Shown: piece after piece, positions 45,756 to 54,964 of the stretch | How positions within the stretch are numbered: the first letter of the stretch is position 1 | Layout of the letters: the number at the start of each line of letters is the position of its first letter | Source: Nocardia asteroides | GTDB lineage: Bacteria; Actinomycetota; Actinomycetes; Mycobacteriales; Mycobacteriaceae | Direction of reading: 5' to 3' | Length of the DNA stretch: 64,000 nucleotides | Assembly (NCBI RefSeq): GCF_900637185.1 | Contig: NZ_LR134352.1 | Location: forward strand, 2,966,001-3,030,000 | Notes under the pieces: generated by a model | Seen by the model: only the letters and a program-made list of their open reading frames with translations | The model's database searches: none | Told to the model about the DNA's origin: nothing | Translations under genes and position numbers: made by a program

Positions 45756-47510
45756 TCACCGGTGGGCGGTGGATTCGGGGTCGCGGTCGGCGCTGAGCCC
45801 GAGCCGTTCCGGCGCGTGCATCCGCACGAAGATCCCCGCGACGGTCCGCGCGTCCTGGCCCCGGGTGAGCAGGCTGACCAGGATCGTCACCGCGAAGGCC
45901 AGCGGCACGCTCACCGCGCCCGGATAGTCGACGATCGCCGAGGCCCAGCCGTCCGCCAGCTCGGGGGAGACGCCACCGAGCACGGCCAGCACCGTCGCGC
46001 CGCCGGCCGTGACACCGCCGGTGAGCAGACCGGCCGCCGCCCCCGCCGCGGTCAGGCCACGCCACCAGATCCCGAGCACCAGCAGCGGGCACAGCGTCGA
46101 GGCGGCAACCGAGAACGCGAGGGCGACCGTGCGCGACAGATCGAGCGAGGCGACGGTGAGCGCCAGCGTCAGCGGGACGAGCCCGGCGACCAGGGCGGCG
46201 GCCCGGAAGTCGCGGATCCGCCCGCGCAGCACGTCGGTGCTGAGCACCCCGGCCAGGCTCACCAGCAGACCTGAGGACGTCGACAGGAAGGCCGCGATCG
46301 CGCCCGCCGCGGCCAGCGCGGCGAGCAGCTGCCCGCCCAGGCCGCCGAGTACCGCGCCCGGCAACAGCACCACCGCGGCGTCGGACGCGCCGGTGATCAG
46401 CAGCTGTGGCACATACAGGCGGGCGAACACGCCGAGCAGGATCGGGAACAGATAGAACAGCCCGACCAGCCCGATGACCGTCAGCGCGGTGCGGCGGGCC
46501 GACGGACCGTCGCGATTGGTGTAGAAGCGGACCAGCACATGCGGCAGGCCCATCGTGCCGAGGAAGGTCGCCACGATGAGCGAGAACACCTGGTACTGCG
46601 GATGTTCGCCGCCGAAACCGCCACCGGCGGCCACCCAGCTGGCCCCGTCGGCGGGCGCGCCGGCGACCACCGGGACCGCCGCTCCCGGTTCCAGGACCAG
46701 TTCGGTGCCGGCGGTGAGGGTGTGGTCGCCGGGGGTGAGCAGCACCGGGCCCCGCGCGGCCGCGCCGTCGACAGTGCCGGTGACGTGCACCTGCTGGGCG
46801 ACGTCGAGGTGGACCACCACATCGGTGGAGATGTCGACGGTGGTGCGCTGGTCCACCGTCGGCGGCGCGGGGGAGCCGAGAGGCGGTTCGTCACCGAGGA
46901 AATGCAGGCCGAGCACCAGCGCGGGCACCGCCACCGCCGTCAGTTTCAGCCAGTACTGGAACGCCTGCACCAGCGTCACCGACCGCATGCCGCCGCCGAT
47001 CACATTGGCCAGCACGATCGCGCCCACCGCCACCGCGCCCACCCACGGCGGAGCGCCGAGCAGGATGTGCAGCGTGAGTCCCGCGCCCTGGAACTGCGGG
47101 ATGAGGTACACCGCGCAGACCAGCACCACGAGCCCGGCCGCCAAGCGCCGCAACCGGATAGAACCCAGCCGGAACTCGGCGAAATCGGGCACGGTGTAGG
47201 CGCCGGAGCGACGCAGGGGCGCGGCGACGAACATCAGCAGACCGAGGTATCCGGCGGTGAAGCCCACCGGATACCAGAGCGCGTCGGCGCCGTATTTGGC
47301 GATCAGTCCCGCCACGCCGAGAAAGGAGGCGGCGGAAAGGTATTCACCGGAGATCGCGGCGGCGTTCCATCGGGAACCCACGGTGCGTGAGGCGACCAGG
47401 AAGTCGGAGGTGGTGCGCGAGAGGCGGACTCCGTAGAAGCCGATGCCGATGGTGGCGACCGCGGCCAGCAGCAGGGCGGCGATGGTGAGTGCCGGACTGT
47501 CCGGTGTCAT
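45756..47510 (-). CDS. Second sodium/solute (acetate-type) symporter with extracytoplasmic insert
   Basis: 584-residue SSS-family symporter related to ActP: FYGVRLSRTTSDFLVASRTV and ISGEYLSAASFLGVAGL near the N-terminus, GGGMRSVTLVQAFQYWLK near 178, GTMGLPHVLVRFYTN near 325. Unlike the ActP copy, about 95 residues (roughly 205-300) between helices are polar and beta-rich (HLDVAQQVHVTGTVDG, TAGTELVLEPGA), an extracytoplasmic insert. Adjacent to the LytTR regulator, so it may be the regulated or sensing-linked symporter. Substrate not shown by sequence. Confidence 0.9.
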   Translation of the reverse strand: MTPDSPALTIAALLLAAVATIGIGFYGVRLSRTTSDFLVASRTVGSRWNAAAISGEYLSAASFLGVAGLIAKYGADALWYPVGFTAGYLGLLMFVAAPLRRSGAYTVPDFAEFRLGSIRLRRLAAGLVVLVCAVYLIPQFQGAGLTLHILLGAPPWVGAVAVGAIVLANVIGGGMRSVTLVQAFQYWLKLTAVAVPALVLGLHFLGDEPPLGSPAPPTVDQRTTVDISTDVVVHLDVAQQVHVTGTVDGAAARGPVLLTPGDHTLTAGTELVLEPGAAVPVVAGAPADGASWVAAGGGFGGEHPQYQVFSLIVATFLGTMGLPHVLVRFYTNRDGPSARRTALTVIGLVGLFYLFPILLGVFARLYVPQLLITGASDAAVVLLPGAVLGGLGGQLLAALAAAGAIAAFLSTSSGLLVSLAGVLSTDVLRGRIRDFRAAALVAGLVPLTLALTVASLDLSRTVALAFSVAASTLCPLLVLGIWWRGLTAAGAAAGLLTGGVTAGGATVLAVLGGVSPELADGWASAIVDYPGAVSVPLAFAVTILVSLLTRGQDARTVAGIFVRMHAPERLGLSADRDPESTAHR

Positions 47511-47540
47511 CTGGTCCGCCGGGGAAAGGTGCTCACGCGG

Positions 47541-47906
47541 TCACTCCCCGGCCAGCTCGAGGAAGTCGTCCTCGTTGCGTTGCGCCAGCCGCACATACAG
47601 CCGGCCCACCGCGTACAGCGCGGGGAAGGCGAGCAGGCCCAGCACGATCCACGGCAGCCGGAGACCGAGGACGGTCGCGTCGGCGATCGCGTCGATCCCG
47701 AACAGCACCGGCAGCGCGCCGAACCCTGCGACCACCACCAGCCCGAGCCGTAGTGCCAGGCCCAGTTGCGCGCGGATCAGGCCGCCGATCAGCGCGGCGC
47801 CGAGATCGGTCTGCTCGACCACCTCCGTGCGGGTCCGGATCTGCCGCGCGCCGCGCCGCTGCGCCAGCACCACCCGCTCGCGGGGCGGGCGCTGCGGGCC
47901 GGTCAC
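47541..47906 (-). CDS. Small two-helix membrane protein partnered with symporter
   Basis: 121-residue protein with a basic cytoplasmic N-terminus and two helices (LGLALRLGLVVVAGFGALPVLF and LPWIVLGLLAFPALYAVGRLYV) and an acidic C-terminal end. The position before a symporter and the general layout resemble DUF485 proteins, but the sequence match is weak. GTG 47906 overlaps the regulator's stop (GTGA) and is preferred to an upstream in-frame start in the regulator. Confidence 0.78.
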   Translation of the reverse strand: MTGPQRPPRERVVLAQRRGARQIRTRTEVVEQTDLGAALIGGLIRAQLGLALRLGLVVVAGFGALPVLFGIDAIADATVLGLRLPWIVLGLLAFPALYAVGRLYVRLAQRNEDDFLELAGE

Positions 47907-48700
47907 CGCTGCGACCAGTTCTGCCGCGGTCCGTGCACCAGTCGCTGCTTGAGTTCGCGCACCTGCCGTCTGCTCACCGGCAGCTCCACCGCACCGGCCG
48001 CGCCCTCGGCGCGCAGGCACACCACGGTCCCGGTTCCGGCGCTGCGCAGCCCGGTGACCAGCCGCAACGCCACCAGATACGACCGGTGCACACGCAGGAA
48101 ACCGGCGTCTTCCCAGCGCGATTCGAGTGCCGAGAGCGGAATCCGCACCAGATGCGAGCCGGTCGCCGTGTGCAGGCGCGCGTAGTCGCCGTCGGCCTCC
48201 ACCCAGGCCACGTCGGCCCGGTTCACCAGCGTGGTCACGCCACCCAGCTCCACCGGGATCACCTCGCTCGGGTGCGTGGGCGAGGGCGGTGCCGCCGCGG
48301 GCGCGGGCACCCTGGCGGCCAGGATCCGGCGTACCGCCTCGGCCAGCCGCGCCTCCCGCAGCGGCTTGAGCAGATAGTCCACCGCCCCCAGATCGAACGC
48401 CGCCACCGCGTGATCGTCGTGCGCGGTCACGAACACCACCGCGGGCGGCTCCGCGAATTCCGACAGAATCCCCGCCAGCTCCATCCCCGTGAGCCCCGGC
48501 ATATCGATATCGAGAAACACCGCATCGATCGGATGCGCCCGCAACAACCGCAACGCCCCCGTCGCCTCCCCGGCCCGATGAATCTCCCCCACCCCCGGCT
48601 GCGCGCTCAGCAGATACACCAGCTCGTCGAGCGCGGGCTTCTCGTCGTCGACAGCGAGCACCCGCAACGCGGTCGAGGTCTCATCGGTGGTCCAGGTCAC
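47903..48700 (-). CDS. LytTR-family response regulator
   Basis: 265-residue two-component regulator. Receiver domain (about residues 12-125): acidic pair VLAVDDE, phosphoacceptor aspartate in FLDIDMPG near 60, VTAHDDHAVAAFDLGAVDYLLKP with Thr and Lys. C-terminal LytTR DNA-binding domain (about 155-260): VAWVEADGDYARLHT, RVHRSYLVAL and a basic end. GTG 48700 is chosen as the likely start, with GGATGGG and a TACCAT upstream. Followed with overlap by the small membrane protein and the symporter, the probable target operon. Confidence 0.88.
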   Translation of the reverse strand: MTWTTDETSTALRVLAVDDEKPALDELVYLLSAQPGVGEIHRAGEATGALRLLRAHPIDAVFLDIDMPGLTGMELAGILSEFAEPPAVVFVTAHDDHAVAAFDLGAVDYLLKPLREARLAEAVRRILAARVPAPAAAPPSPTHPSEVIPVELGGVTTLVNRADVAWVEADGDYARLHTATGSHLVRIPLSALESRWEDAGFLRVHRSYLVALRLVTGLRSAGTGTVVCLRAEGAAGAVELPVSRRQVRELKQRLVHGPRQNWSQR

Positions 48701-48839
48701 AGCCCATCCATGGTAGCTGTCTTCCTTGCCCGGTCGGTCAGGATCCCCGGTCGCCCGGCGGGCGGATGTCAGGTGAGGTCGCCGTCCGGGCCGATGGGGG
48801 GACTCAGGCGCAGCCGCCTGCGGATCGGCGGGGCTCGGA

Positions 48840-50021
48840 TCAGGCGCGGATGCCGGCGCGGAATTTGGGGACGCGCATGCTGACCTTGGTGCCCGCGCCG
48901 GGGGCCGTGTCGACGACGAGGCCGTAGTCGTTGCCGAAGGCGGCGCGGAGGCGGTCGTCGACATTGGCCAGGCCGACGTGGGCGGCTTCGCCGGTGCGGG
49001 CGGGGCCGGTGCCGGTGTCGACGGCGTCGAGGGCGCCCGAGCGCAGCAGGTCGGGGTCCATGCCGATGCCGTCGTCCTCGACGCTGATCAGGCAGTCGGT
49101 GCCCGCGTCGGTGGCGACGATGCTCAGCTGGCCGCCGCGCCCGCCGCCGCCCAGCCCGTGCCGCACCGCGTTCTCCACCAGCGGTTGCAGCGCCAGGAAC
49201 GGCAGCACCACGCCGAGGACCTCCGGCGCGATCTGCAGGCGCACGTCCAGCGCGTCCCCGAAGCGGGCCTGTTCGAGGGCGAGGTAGCGCTCGATATTGC
49301 GCAGTTCGTCGGCCAGCACGGTGAATTCGCCCGCGGCACGGAAGGAGTAGCGGGTGAAGTCGGCGAATTCGAGAATCAGTTCGCGGGCCCGGTCGGGATC
49401 GGTGCGCACGAACGAGGCGATCGTGTTGAGCGCGTTGTAGATGAAATGCGGACTGATCTGCGCCCGCAGCGCCCGCAACTCGGCGCGATCGACCCGCGCC
49501 CGCGAGGCATCCAGCTCCGCCAGCTCCAACTGCCCACACGCGTACCGCGCGACCTCACCCGCCGCCCCCAGCATCCCCGGCCCCGGCTTCCCGGTGGTCA
49601 CCATCCCGAGCGCCCCCACCACCGCCCCCGTGTCGATCGACAGCGGCTGCGCGATGAGCGAATGCTCGTCCCCGGTGACCAGCACCGCCCGCTCCTCGGC
49701 GATCGCCCGCCGCGCCGCCTCGTCGAACACCGCGACCATCCCGGGGTGCGGCCCGTCCCAGGCCAGCAGCGTCGCCTCGGCGTCCACCACCCCCAGCGCC
49801 TCGGCCCCCGCCAGCCCCCGCAGATACGGCGCCGCCTCCCCGGCCGCCTCCGCCGTCAACCCCCGCCGCAACGGCACCGCCGCCAGCGACGCGGTATGCA
49901 GCGCCTGATGCACCGCCCGCTGCGCAGGCGTCGTCACCACCCGCTGCGTCCGCCGCCAGACGAGCCAGGCGATGACCAGCACGATCGCGACACCAGCCAG
50001 CACCACCGCCGTGGTTGTCAC
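48840..50021 (-). CDS. LytS-type sensor histidine kinase
   Basis: 393-residue kinase with one N-terminal helix ([16 protein letters not shown], about residues 6-22), a cytoplasmic GAF-like sensory region (about 75-190), and a His-kinase core of the LytS/YehU class: phosphoacceptor histidine in [14 protein letters not shown] near 215, and ATPase motifs [13 protein letters not shown] near 295 and GIGM near 330. GTG 50021 has GGGAG six bases upstream. It ends 139 bp before its regulator (48701-48839 holds no gene). Having only one membrane segment, it may sense a cytoplasmic signal or partner with the symporter. Confidence 0.9.
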   Translation of the reverse strand: MTTTAVVLAGVAIVLVIAWLVWRRTQRVVTTPAQRAVHQALHTASLAAVPLRRGLTAEAAGEAAPYLRGLAGAEALGVVDAEATLLAWDGPHPGMVAVFDEAARRAIAEERAVLVTGDEHSLIAQPLSIDTGAVVGALGMVTTGKPGPGMLGAAGEVARYACGQLELAELDASRARVDRAELRALRAQISPHFIYNALNTIASFVRTDPDRARELILEFADFTRYSFRAAGEFTVLADELRNIERYLALEQARFGDALDVRLQIAPEVLGVVLPFLALQPLVENAVRHGLGGGGRGGQLSIVATDAGTDCLISVEDDGIGMDPDLLRSGALDAVDTGTGPARTGEAAHVGLANVDDRLRAAFGNDYGLVVDTAPGAGTKVSMRVPKFRAGIRA

Positions 50022-50267
50022 CGTGTGCTCCCGTCTCCTCGCCCTGCCGCACCGCTCGTGCGGACATCCGCCGATTATCGCCGTTCGCGCAGCCGGTGTT
50101 CCGGTGATCGCGGACGCGCGCGCCGTGCCGTGGGCCCGGTCGGGGACTGGCGGAAAACGGACGGTTGCTGGGGACTCGCCGGTGACCTTCGCCACGACAC
50201 GCCGGACCGGGCCAGGCGGGGGCGGGGCGCCCGTGTGGCACGCGAAATGTTGTCGTACCCCCGTGCA

Positions 50268-50273
50268 TAGAAT
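50268..50273 (+). promoter_or_regulatory. Candidate dnaE1 -10 element
   Basis: TAGAAT about 44 bp before the dnaE1 start, in the 295-bp divergent gap between the kinase gene and dnaE1. No clear -35 at standard spacing. Confidence 0.45.
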
Positions 50274-50316
50274 GCCAAGGCCAACCCCCGTCGACACCAT
50301 GGGAGGAAGGACCGTC

Positions 50317-53300
50317 TTGGCTTCGTCCGGATCGTTCGTTCACCTGCACAACCACACCGAGTACTCCATGCTCGATGGTGCGGCGAAGATTTCGCCGCTG
50401 TTCGCGGAGGCGGAACGGCTGGGCATGACCGCCGTCGGCATGACCGACCACGGCAACATGTACGGCGCCTCGGAGTTCTACAACAGCGCCAAGAAGGCGG
50501 GCATCAAGCCGATCATCGGCATCGAGGCCTACATCGCGCCGGGCTCCCGGTTCGACACCAAGCGCGTGCAGTGGGGCGATCCCGGCCAGAAGGGCGACGA
50601 CGTCTCGGGTTCGGGCGCCTACACCCACATGACGATGGTCGCCGAGAACGCGACCGGCCTGCGCAACCTGTTCAAACTGTCGAGCCTGGCCTCCATCGAG
50701 GGCCAGCTCGGCAAGTGGGCGCGCATGGACGAGGAGATCATCGCGCAGTACGCGGAGGGCATCATCGCCACGACGGGCTGCCCGTCGGGTGAGGTGCAGA
50801 CCCGGCTGCGCCTCGGTCACGAACGCGAAGCCCTCGAGGCCGCCGCCAAGTGGCAGGAGATCTTCGGCAAGGACAACTTCTTCCTCGAGGTGATGGACCA
50901 CGGTCTGTCGATCGAGCGCCGGGTCCGCGAGGGCCTGATGATGGTGAGCAAGCAGCTCGACATCCCGCCGATCGCCACCAACGACTGCCACTACGTCACC
51001 AAGGACCAGTCGACCAACCACGAAGCGCTGCTGTGCATCCAGACCGGCAAGACGCTGTCCGACCCCACCCGCTTCAAGTTCGACGGTGACGGCTACTACC
51101 TGAAGTCGGCCGCGGAGATGCGCGCCATCTGGGACGCCGAAGTCCCCGGCGCGTGCGACAACACCGAGATCATCGGCGAACGCGTGCAGTCCTACGACGA
51201 CGTGTGGGCCCACCGCGACCGGATGCCGATCTTCCCGGTGCCCGAGGGCGAGACCCAGGCCACCTTCCTGCACAAGGAGGTCATGCGCGGCCTGGACCGG
51301 CGGTTCCCGGACGGCCCCCCGCGCGACTACGTCGACCGCGCCGAGTACGAGCTCTCGGTCATCAACCAGATGGGCTTCCCGGCGTACTTCCTCGTCGTCG
51401 GTGACCTCATCCGGCACGCCCTCGACGTCGGTATCCGCGTCGGCCCCGGCCGTGGTTCGGCCGCGGGCTCGCTCGTCGCCTACGCGATGGGCATCACCAA
51501 TATCGACCCGATCCCGCACGGTCTGCTGTTCGAGCGGTTCCTCAACCCCGAGCGCGTGTCGATGCCCGATATCGATATCGACTTCGACGATCGCCGCCGC
51601 GGTGAGATGGTCCGCTACGCCACCGAGAAGTGGGGCAGCGACCGGGTCGCCCAGGTGATCACCTTCGGCACCATCAAGACCAAGGCCGCGATCAAGGACT
51701 CCGCGCGAGTCCTGTTCGGCCAGCCCGGTTTCGCCATCGCCGACCAGATCACCAAGGCGCTGCCGCCGCCGATCATGGCCAAGGACATCCCGGTCTCGGG
51801 CATCACCGATCCGGAGCACGAGCGGTACAAGGAAGCCGCCGAGGTCCGCGAGCTGATCGGGTCCAATCCCGATGTCGCCAAGATCTACGAGACCGCGCTG
51901 GGCCTGGAGGGCCTGATCCGCAACGCCGGCGTGCACGCCTGCGCGGTCATCATGTCCTCCGAGCCGCTCACTGACGCGATCCCGGTGTGGAAGCGCGCCC
52001 AGGACGGCGCGATCATCACCGGCTGGGACTATCCGTCGTGCGAGGCCATCGGCCTGCTGAAGATGGACTTCCTCGGTCTGCGCAACCTCACCGTCATCGG
52101 TGACGCGCTGGAGAACATCAAGGCCAACCGCGGCATCGATCTGGACATGGATCACCTGCCGCTCGACGACAAGGCCACCTACGAACTGCTCGCCCGCGGC
52201 GACACCCTCGGCGTGTTCCAGCTCGACGGCAGCGCCATGCGCGACCTGCTGCGCCGCATGCAGCCCACCGGCTTCGAGGACATCGTCGCCGTTCTCGCGC
52301 TGTACCGGCCCGGTCCGATGGGCATGAACGCCCACAACGACTACGCCGACCGCAAGAACGGCCGCCAAGAGGTCAAACCGATCCATCCCGAGCTCGAAGA
52401 GCCACTGAAGGAGATCCTGGCCGACACCTTCGGCCTGATCGTCTATCAGGAACAGATCATGCAGATCGCGCAGAAGGTGGCCGGGTACTCGCTCGGCCAG
52501 GCCGACATCCTGCGCCGCGCCATGGGTAAGAAGAAGCTGTCGGTGCTGGAGGAGGCCTACGCGGGCTTCCGCGAGGGCATGCTGGCCAACGACTTCTCCG
52601 AGCCCGCCATCAAGGCGCTGTGGGACACCATCCTCCCGTTCGCCGGCTACGCGTTCAACAAGTCGCACGCCGCCGGCTACGGCCTGGTGTCCTTCTGGAC
52701 CGCCTACCTGAAGGCCAACTATCCCGCCGAGTACATGGCCGGTCTGCTCACCTCCGTCGGCGACGACAAGGACAAGGCCGCCATCTACCTGTCGGACTGC
52801 CGCAAGATGGGCATCACGGTGCTGCCGCCGGATGTCAACGAGTCCGAGCAGAACTTCGCCTCGGTCGGCAAGGACATCCGCTTCGGTCTCGGCGCGGTCC
52901 GCAATGTCGGCGCCAACGTGGTGTCCTCGATCATCGCCGCCCGCAAGGAGAAGTCGAAGTTCACCGACTTCTCCGACTACCTGAACAAGATCGACGCGAT
53001 CGCCTGTTCCAAGAAGGTCACCGAATCGCTCATCAAGGCAGGCGGTTTCGACTCGCTCGGGCATCCGCGCAAGGGCCTGCTGCTGATCCACTCCGACGCG
53101 ATCGACGCGGTGATGTCGACCAAGAAGGCCGAGGCGATCGGCCAGTTCGACCTGTTCGGTGGCCTCGACGACGGTGACGACTCGGTCGCCTCGGTGTTCA
53201 ACGTGAAGGTCCCCGAGGACGAGTGGGAGACCAAGCACAAACTCGCCCTCGAGCGGGAGATGCTGGGCCTCTACGTCTCCGGCCATCCGCTCAACGGTGT

Positions 53301-53862
53301 CGAGCACGTGCTGGCCGCTCAGGTCGACACCCCGATCCCGGCGATCCTGGAAGGCGACGTCAAGGACGGCGCGCAGGTGACCATCGGCGGCATCCTGGCC
53401 TCGGTCAACCGCCGGATCAACAAGAACGGCCTGGCCTGGGCCTCGGCGCAGCTGGAGGACCTCACCGGTGGTGTGGAGGTGCTGTTCTTCCCGCAGTCCT
53501 ACTCGGTGTACGGCATGGACGTGGTCGAGGACGCCGTGGTGCTGGTCAAGGCGCGGGTGTCGGTCCGTGACGACCGGATCTCGCTGATCGCCAACGACCT
53601 GGTGGTGCCCGACCTCTCGGCCATCGGTGTCGCCAAACCGGTGTCGGTGGTGATGACGACGCGCATGTGCACACCCGACAAGATCGGCGAGCTCAAGAAG
53701 GTGCTCTCCCGTCATCCCGGTACCTCCGACGTGCATGTCCGCCATGTCGGCGCCCGCGAGAAGACCACCCTGCTCAAGCTCGACGACAGCTGGCGGGTCA
53801 GTCCCTCCTCCGCGCTGATGGGCGACCTGAAGGCGCTGCTCGGTCCCGGCTGCCTGGGCTGA
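50317..53862 (+). CDS. dnaE1: DNA polymerase III alpha subunit (replicative)
   Basis: Main replicative polymerase. About 1181 residues: N-terminal PHP domain [15 protein letters not shown] (proofreading in actinobacterial DnaE1), palm aspartates in [16 protein letters not shown] near residue 417, fingers/thumb with [29 protein letters not shown] near 780, helix-hairpin-helix, and a C-terminal OB fold near 1010-1090. TTG 50317 is chosen because GGAGGAAGG lies six bases upstream; the ATG at 50299 overlaps that site and would add six residues. Length and motifs mark DnaE1 rather than DnaE2. Confidence 0.96.
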   Translation: MASSGSFVHLHNHTEYSMLDGAAKISPLFAEAERLGMTAVGMTDHGNMYGASEFYNSAKKAGIKPIIGIEAYIAPGSRFDTKRVQWGDPGQKGDDVSGSGAYTHMTMVAENATGLRNLFKLSSLASIEGQLGKWARMDEEIIAQYAEGIIATTGCPSGEVQTRLRLGHEREALEAAAKWQEIFGKDNFFLEVMDHGLSIERRVREGLMMVSKQLDIPPIATNDCHYVTKDQSTNHEALLCIQTGKTLSDPTRFKFDGDGYYLKSAAEMRAIWDAEVPGACDNTEIIGERVQSYDDVWAHRDRMPIFPVPEGETQATFLHKEVMRGLDRRFPDGPPRDYVDRAEYELSVINQMGFPAYFLVVGDLIRHALDVGIRVGPGRGSAAGSLVAYAMGITNIDPIPHGLLFERFLNPERVSMPDIDIDFDDRRRGEMVRYATEKWGSDRVAQVITFGTIKTKAAIKDSARVLFGQPGFAIADQITKALPPPIMAKDIPVSGITDPEHERYKEAAEVRELIGSNPDVAKIYETALGLEGLIRNAGVHACAVIMSSEPLTDAIPVWKRAQDGAIITGWDYPSCEAIGLLKMDFLGLRNLTVIGDALENIKANRGIDLDMDHLPLDDKATYELLARGDTLGVFQLDGSAMRDLLRRMQPTGFEDIVAVLALYRPGPMGMNAHNDYADRKNGRQEVKPIHPELEEPLKEILADTFGLIVYQEQIMQIAQKVAGYSLGQADILRRAMGKKKLSVLEEAYAGFREGMLANDFSEPAIKALWDTILPFAGYAFNKSHAAGYGLVSFWTAYLKANYPAEYMAGLLTSVGDDKDKAAIYLSDCRKMGITVLPPDVNESEQNFASVGKDIRFGLGAVRNVGANVVSSIIAARKEKSKFTDFSDYLNKIDAIACSKKVTESLIKAGGFDSLGHPRKGLLLIHSDAIDAVMSTKKAEAIGQFDLFGGLDDGDDSVASVFNVKVPEDEWETKHKLALEREMLGLYVSGHPLNGVEHVLAAQVDTPIPAILEGDVKDGAQVTIGGILASVNRRINKNGLAWASAQLEDLTGGVEVLFFPQSYSVYGMDVVEDAVVLVKARVSVRDDRISLIANDLVVPDLSAIGVAKPVSVVMTTRMCTPDKIGELKKVLSRHPGTSDVHVRHVGAREKTTLLKLDDSWRVSPSSALMGDLKALLGPGCLG

Positions 53863-53866
53863 CTCG

Positions 53867-53904
53867 CCGAAAGGTGATCTGCCACACCCGCCGTCACCTT
53901 TCGG
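53867..53904 (+). terminator. dnaE1 terminator
   Basis: Perfect 11-bp stem CCGAAAGGTGA (53867-53877) / TCACCTTTCGG (53894-53904) with a 16-base loop, five bases after the stop; no T-run. Confidence 0.75.
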
Positions 53905-53979
53905 GCCGGTGTCTCGTCCGACTGTCGAGAAGACAATCGGACGATCCGGCCGTCGGCCGGAGGCACAGGGGAGTGACGG

Positions 53980-54903
53980 ATGCGGTGGAGTACGGGTGGC
54001 CGGCGACGGTCGCGAGCGGTGGTGGCGGTCCTGGCCGCCGCGGTCTGGCTGACGGCGGTACCGGCCGCGGCCGAGGCGCCGGGAGCCGCTGAGCAGGCAC
54101 TGGGTCCGGCGCGGTACGTGGATACGCCGCTCGCGCGGTTCCACTACCGGCAGCTGGGCGCGGGCTCGCCGGTGGTGTTCCTGCCGGGCGGCACCGTGTG
54201 GTCCTACACCTGGCGCGAGATCGCGCCCGCGGTGGCCGCCGGTCACACGGTCGTCACCGTCGATCCGCCGGGCTACGGCTACACCACGCCCACCGACCCC
54301 GCCTTCGGCTTCGACCTGACCTCCACCACCGACGCGATCGTGCAGTTCCTCGACGCGGCCGGGATCGAGCGCGCGTCGTTCGTCGCGCATTCGATGGGCG
54401 GTGCGCTGGCGGTCGCGCTCGCGGCCAGGTATCCGGAGCGGGTCGACCGGCTGGTGCTGGCCGCGCCGCTGGTCCTGGACCGGGACCTCAATCCGGCGCT
54501 GCGCCTGGTGCGGGTGCCCGGGGTGGGCCAGGCGGCGGCCGAGCTCATGACCGAGCCCGTGTTCACGACCGGCCTGCGCAATTCCTACGCCCATCCCGAA
54601 CGGCTCACGCCCGAGGTGGCCGCCGCCTACTGGGACGCGGCGAGCCGCCCGGTCAACCGCGCCGCGATGTGGCGCGCGAGCGGGCTCGACCTCGCGGCGG
54701 TGACCGCGTTGCTCCCCCGCGTCGCCGCGCCGACGCTGCTCGTGTGGGGTTCCGGTGACACCTGGATCCCGGTCGAGCAGTCGACCGAGGTGCTGGCCCA
54801 GTTGCCGTCGGCGCGTCGCGCGCTCGTCCCCGATGCCGCGCACATGGTGCACGAGGACAATCCCGGCGGCTTCCGCGCCGCGATCGGGGACTTCCTGGAC
54901 TGA
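53980..54903 (+). CDS. Secreted alpha/beta hydrolase
   Basis: 307-residue exported hydrolase. Basic N-terminus and hydrophobic segment (VVAVLAAAVWLTAVPAAAEA) form a signal peptide. The alpha/beta fold shows VVFLPGGTVWSY, nucleophile serine in FVAHSMGGALAV near residue 137, the acid in VWGSGDTWIP near 268 and histidine in PDAAHMVHED near 290, a complete triad. ATG has AGGGGAG upstream. Substrate unknown; mycolate-organism relatives act as lipases or esterases. Confidence 0.87.
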   Translation: MRWSTGGRRRSRAVVAVLAAAVWLTAVPAAAEAPGAAEQALGPARYVDTPLARFHYRQLGAGSPVVFLPGGTVWSYTWREIAPAVAAGHTVVTVDPPGYGYTTPTDPAFGFDLTSTTDAIVQFLDAAGIERASFVAHSMGGALAVALAARYPERVDRLVLAAPLVLDRDLNPALRLVRVPGVGQAAAELMTEPVFTTGLRNSYAHPERLTPEVAAAYWDAASRPVNRAAMWRASGLDLAAVTALLPRVAAPTLLVWGSGDTWIPVEQSTEVLAQLPSARRALVPDAAHMVHEDNPGGFRAAIGDFLD

Positions 54904-54950
54904 GCCGCGCCCGGGCGCCGGGGGTGATGGCCCCGCGGCGCGGTACGGGC

Positions 54951-54956
54951 TAGCGT
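54951..54956 (+). promoter_or_regulatory. -10 element, leaderless membrane protein transcript
   Basis: TAGCGT ends eight bases before GTG 54965; no ribosome binding site. Confidence 0.45.
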
Positions 54957-54964
54957 CGAGTGGC

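Noticed and set aside
49555..54852. Very long reverse-strand open frame opposite dnaE1
   Set aside because: A mirror of GC-rich codon structure; low-complexity His/Arg/Gly product and no start signals, while dnaE1 is unmistakable.
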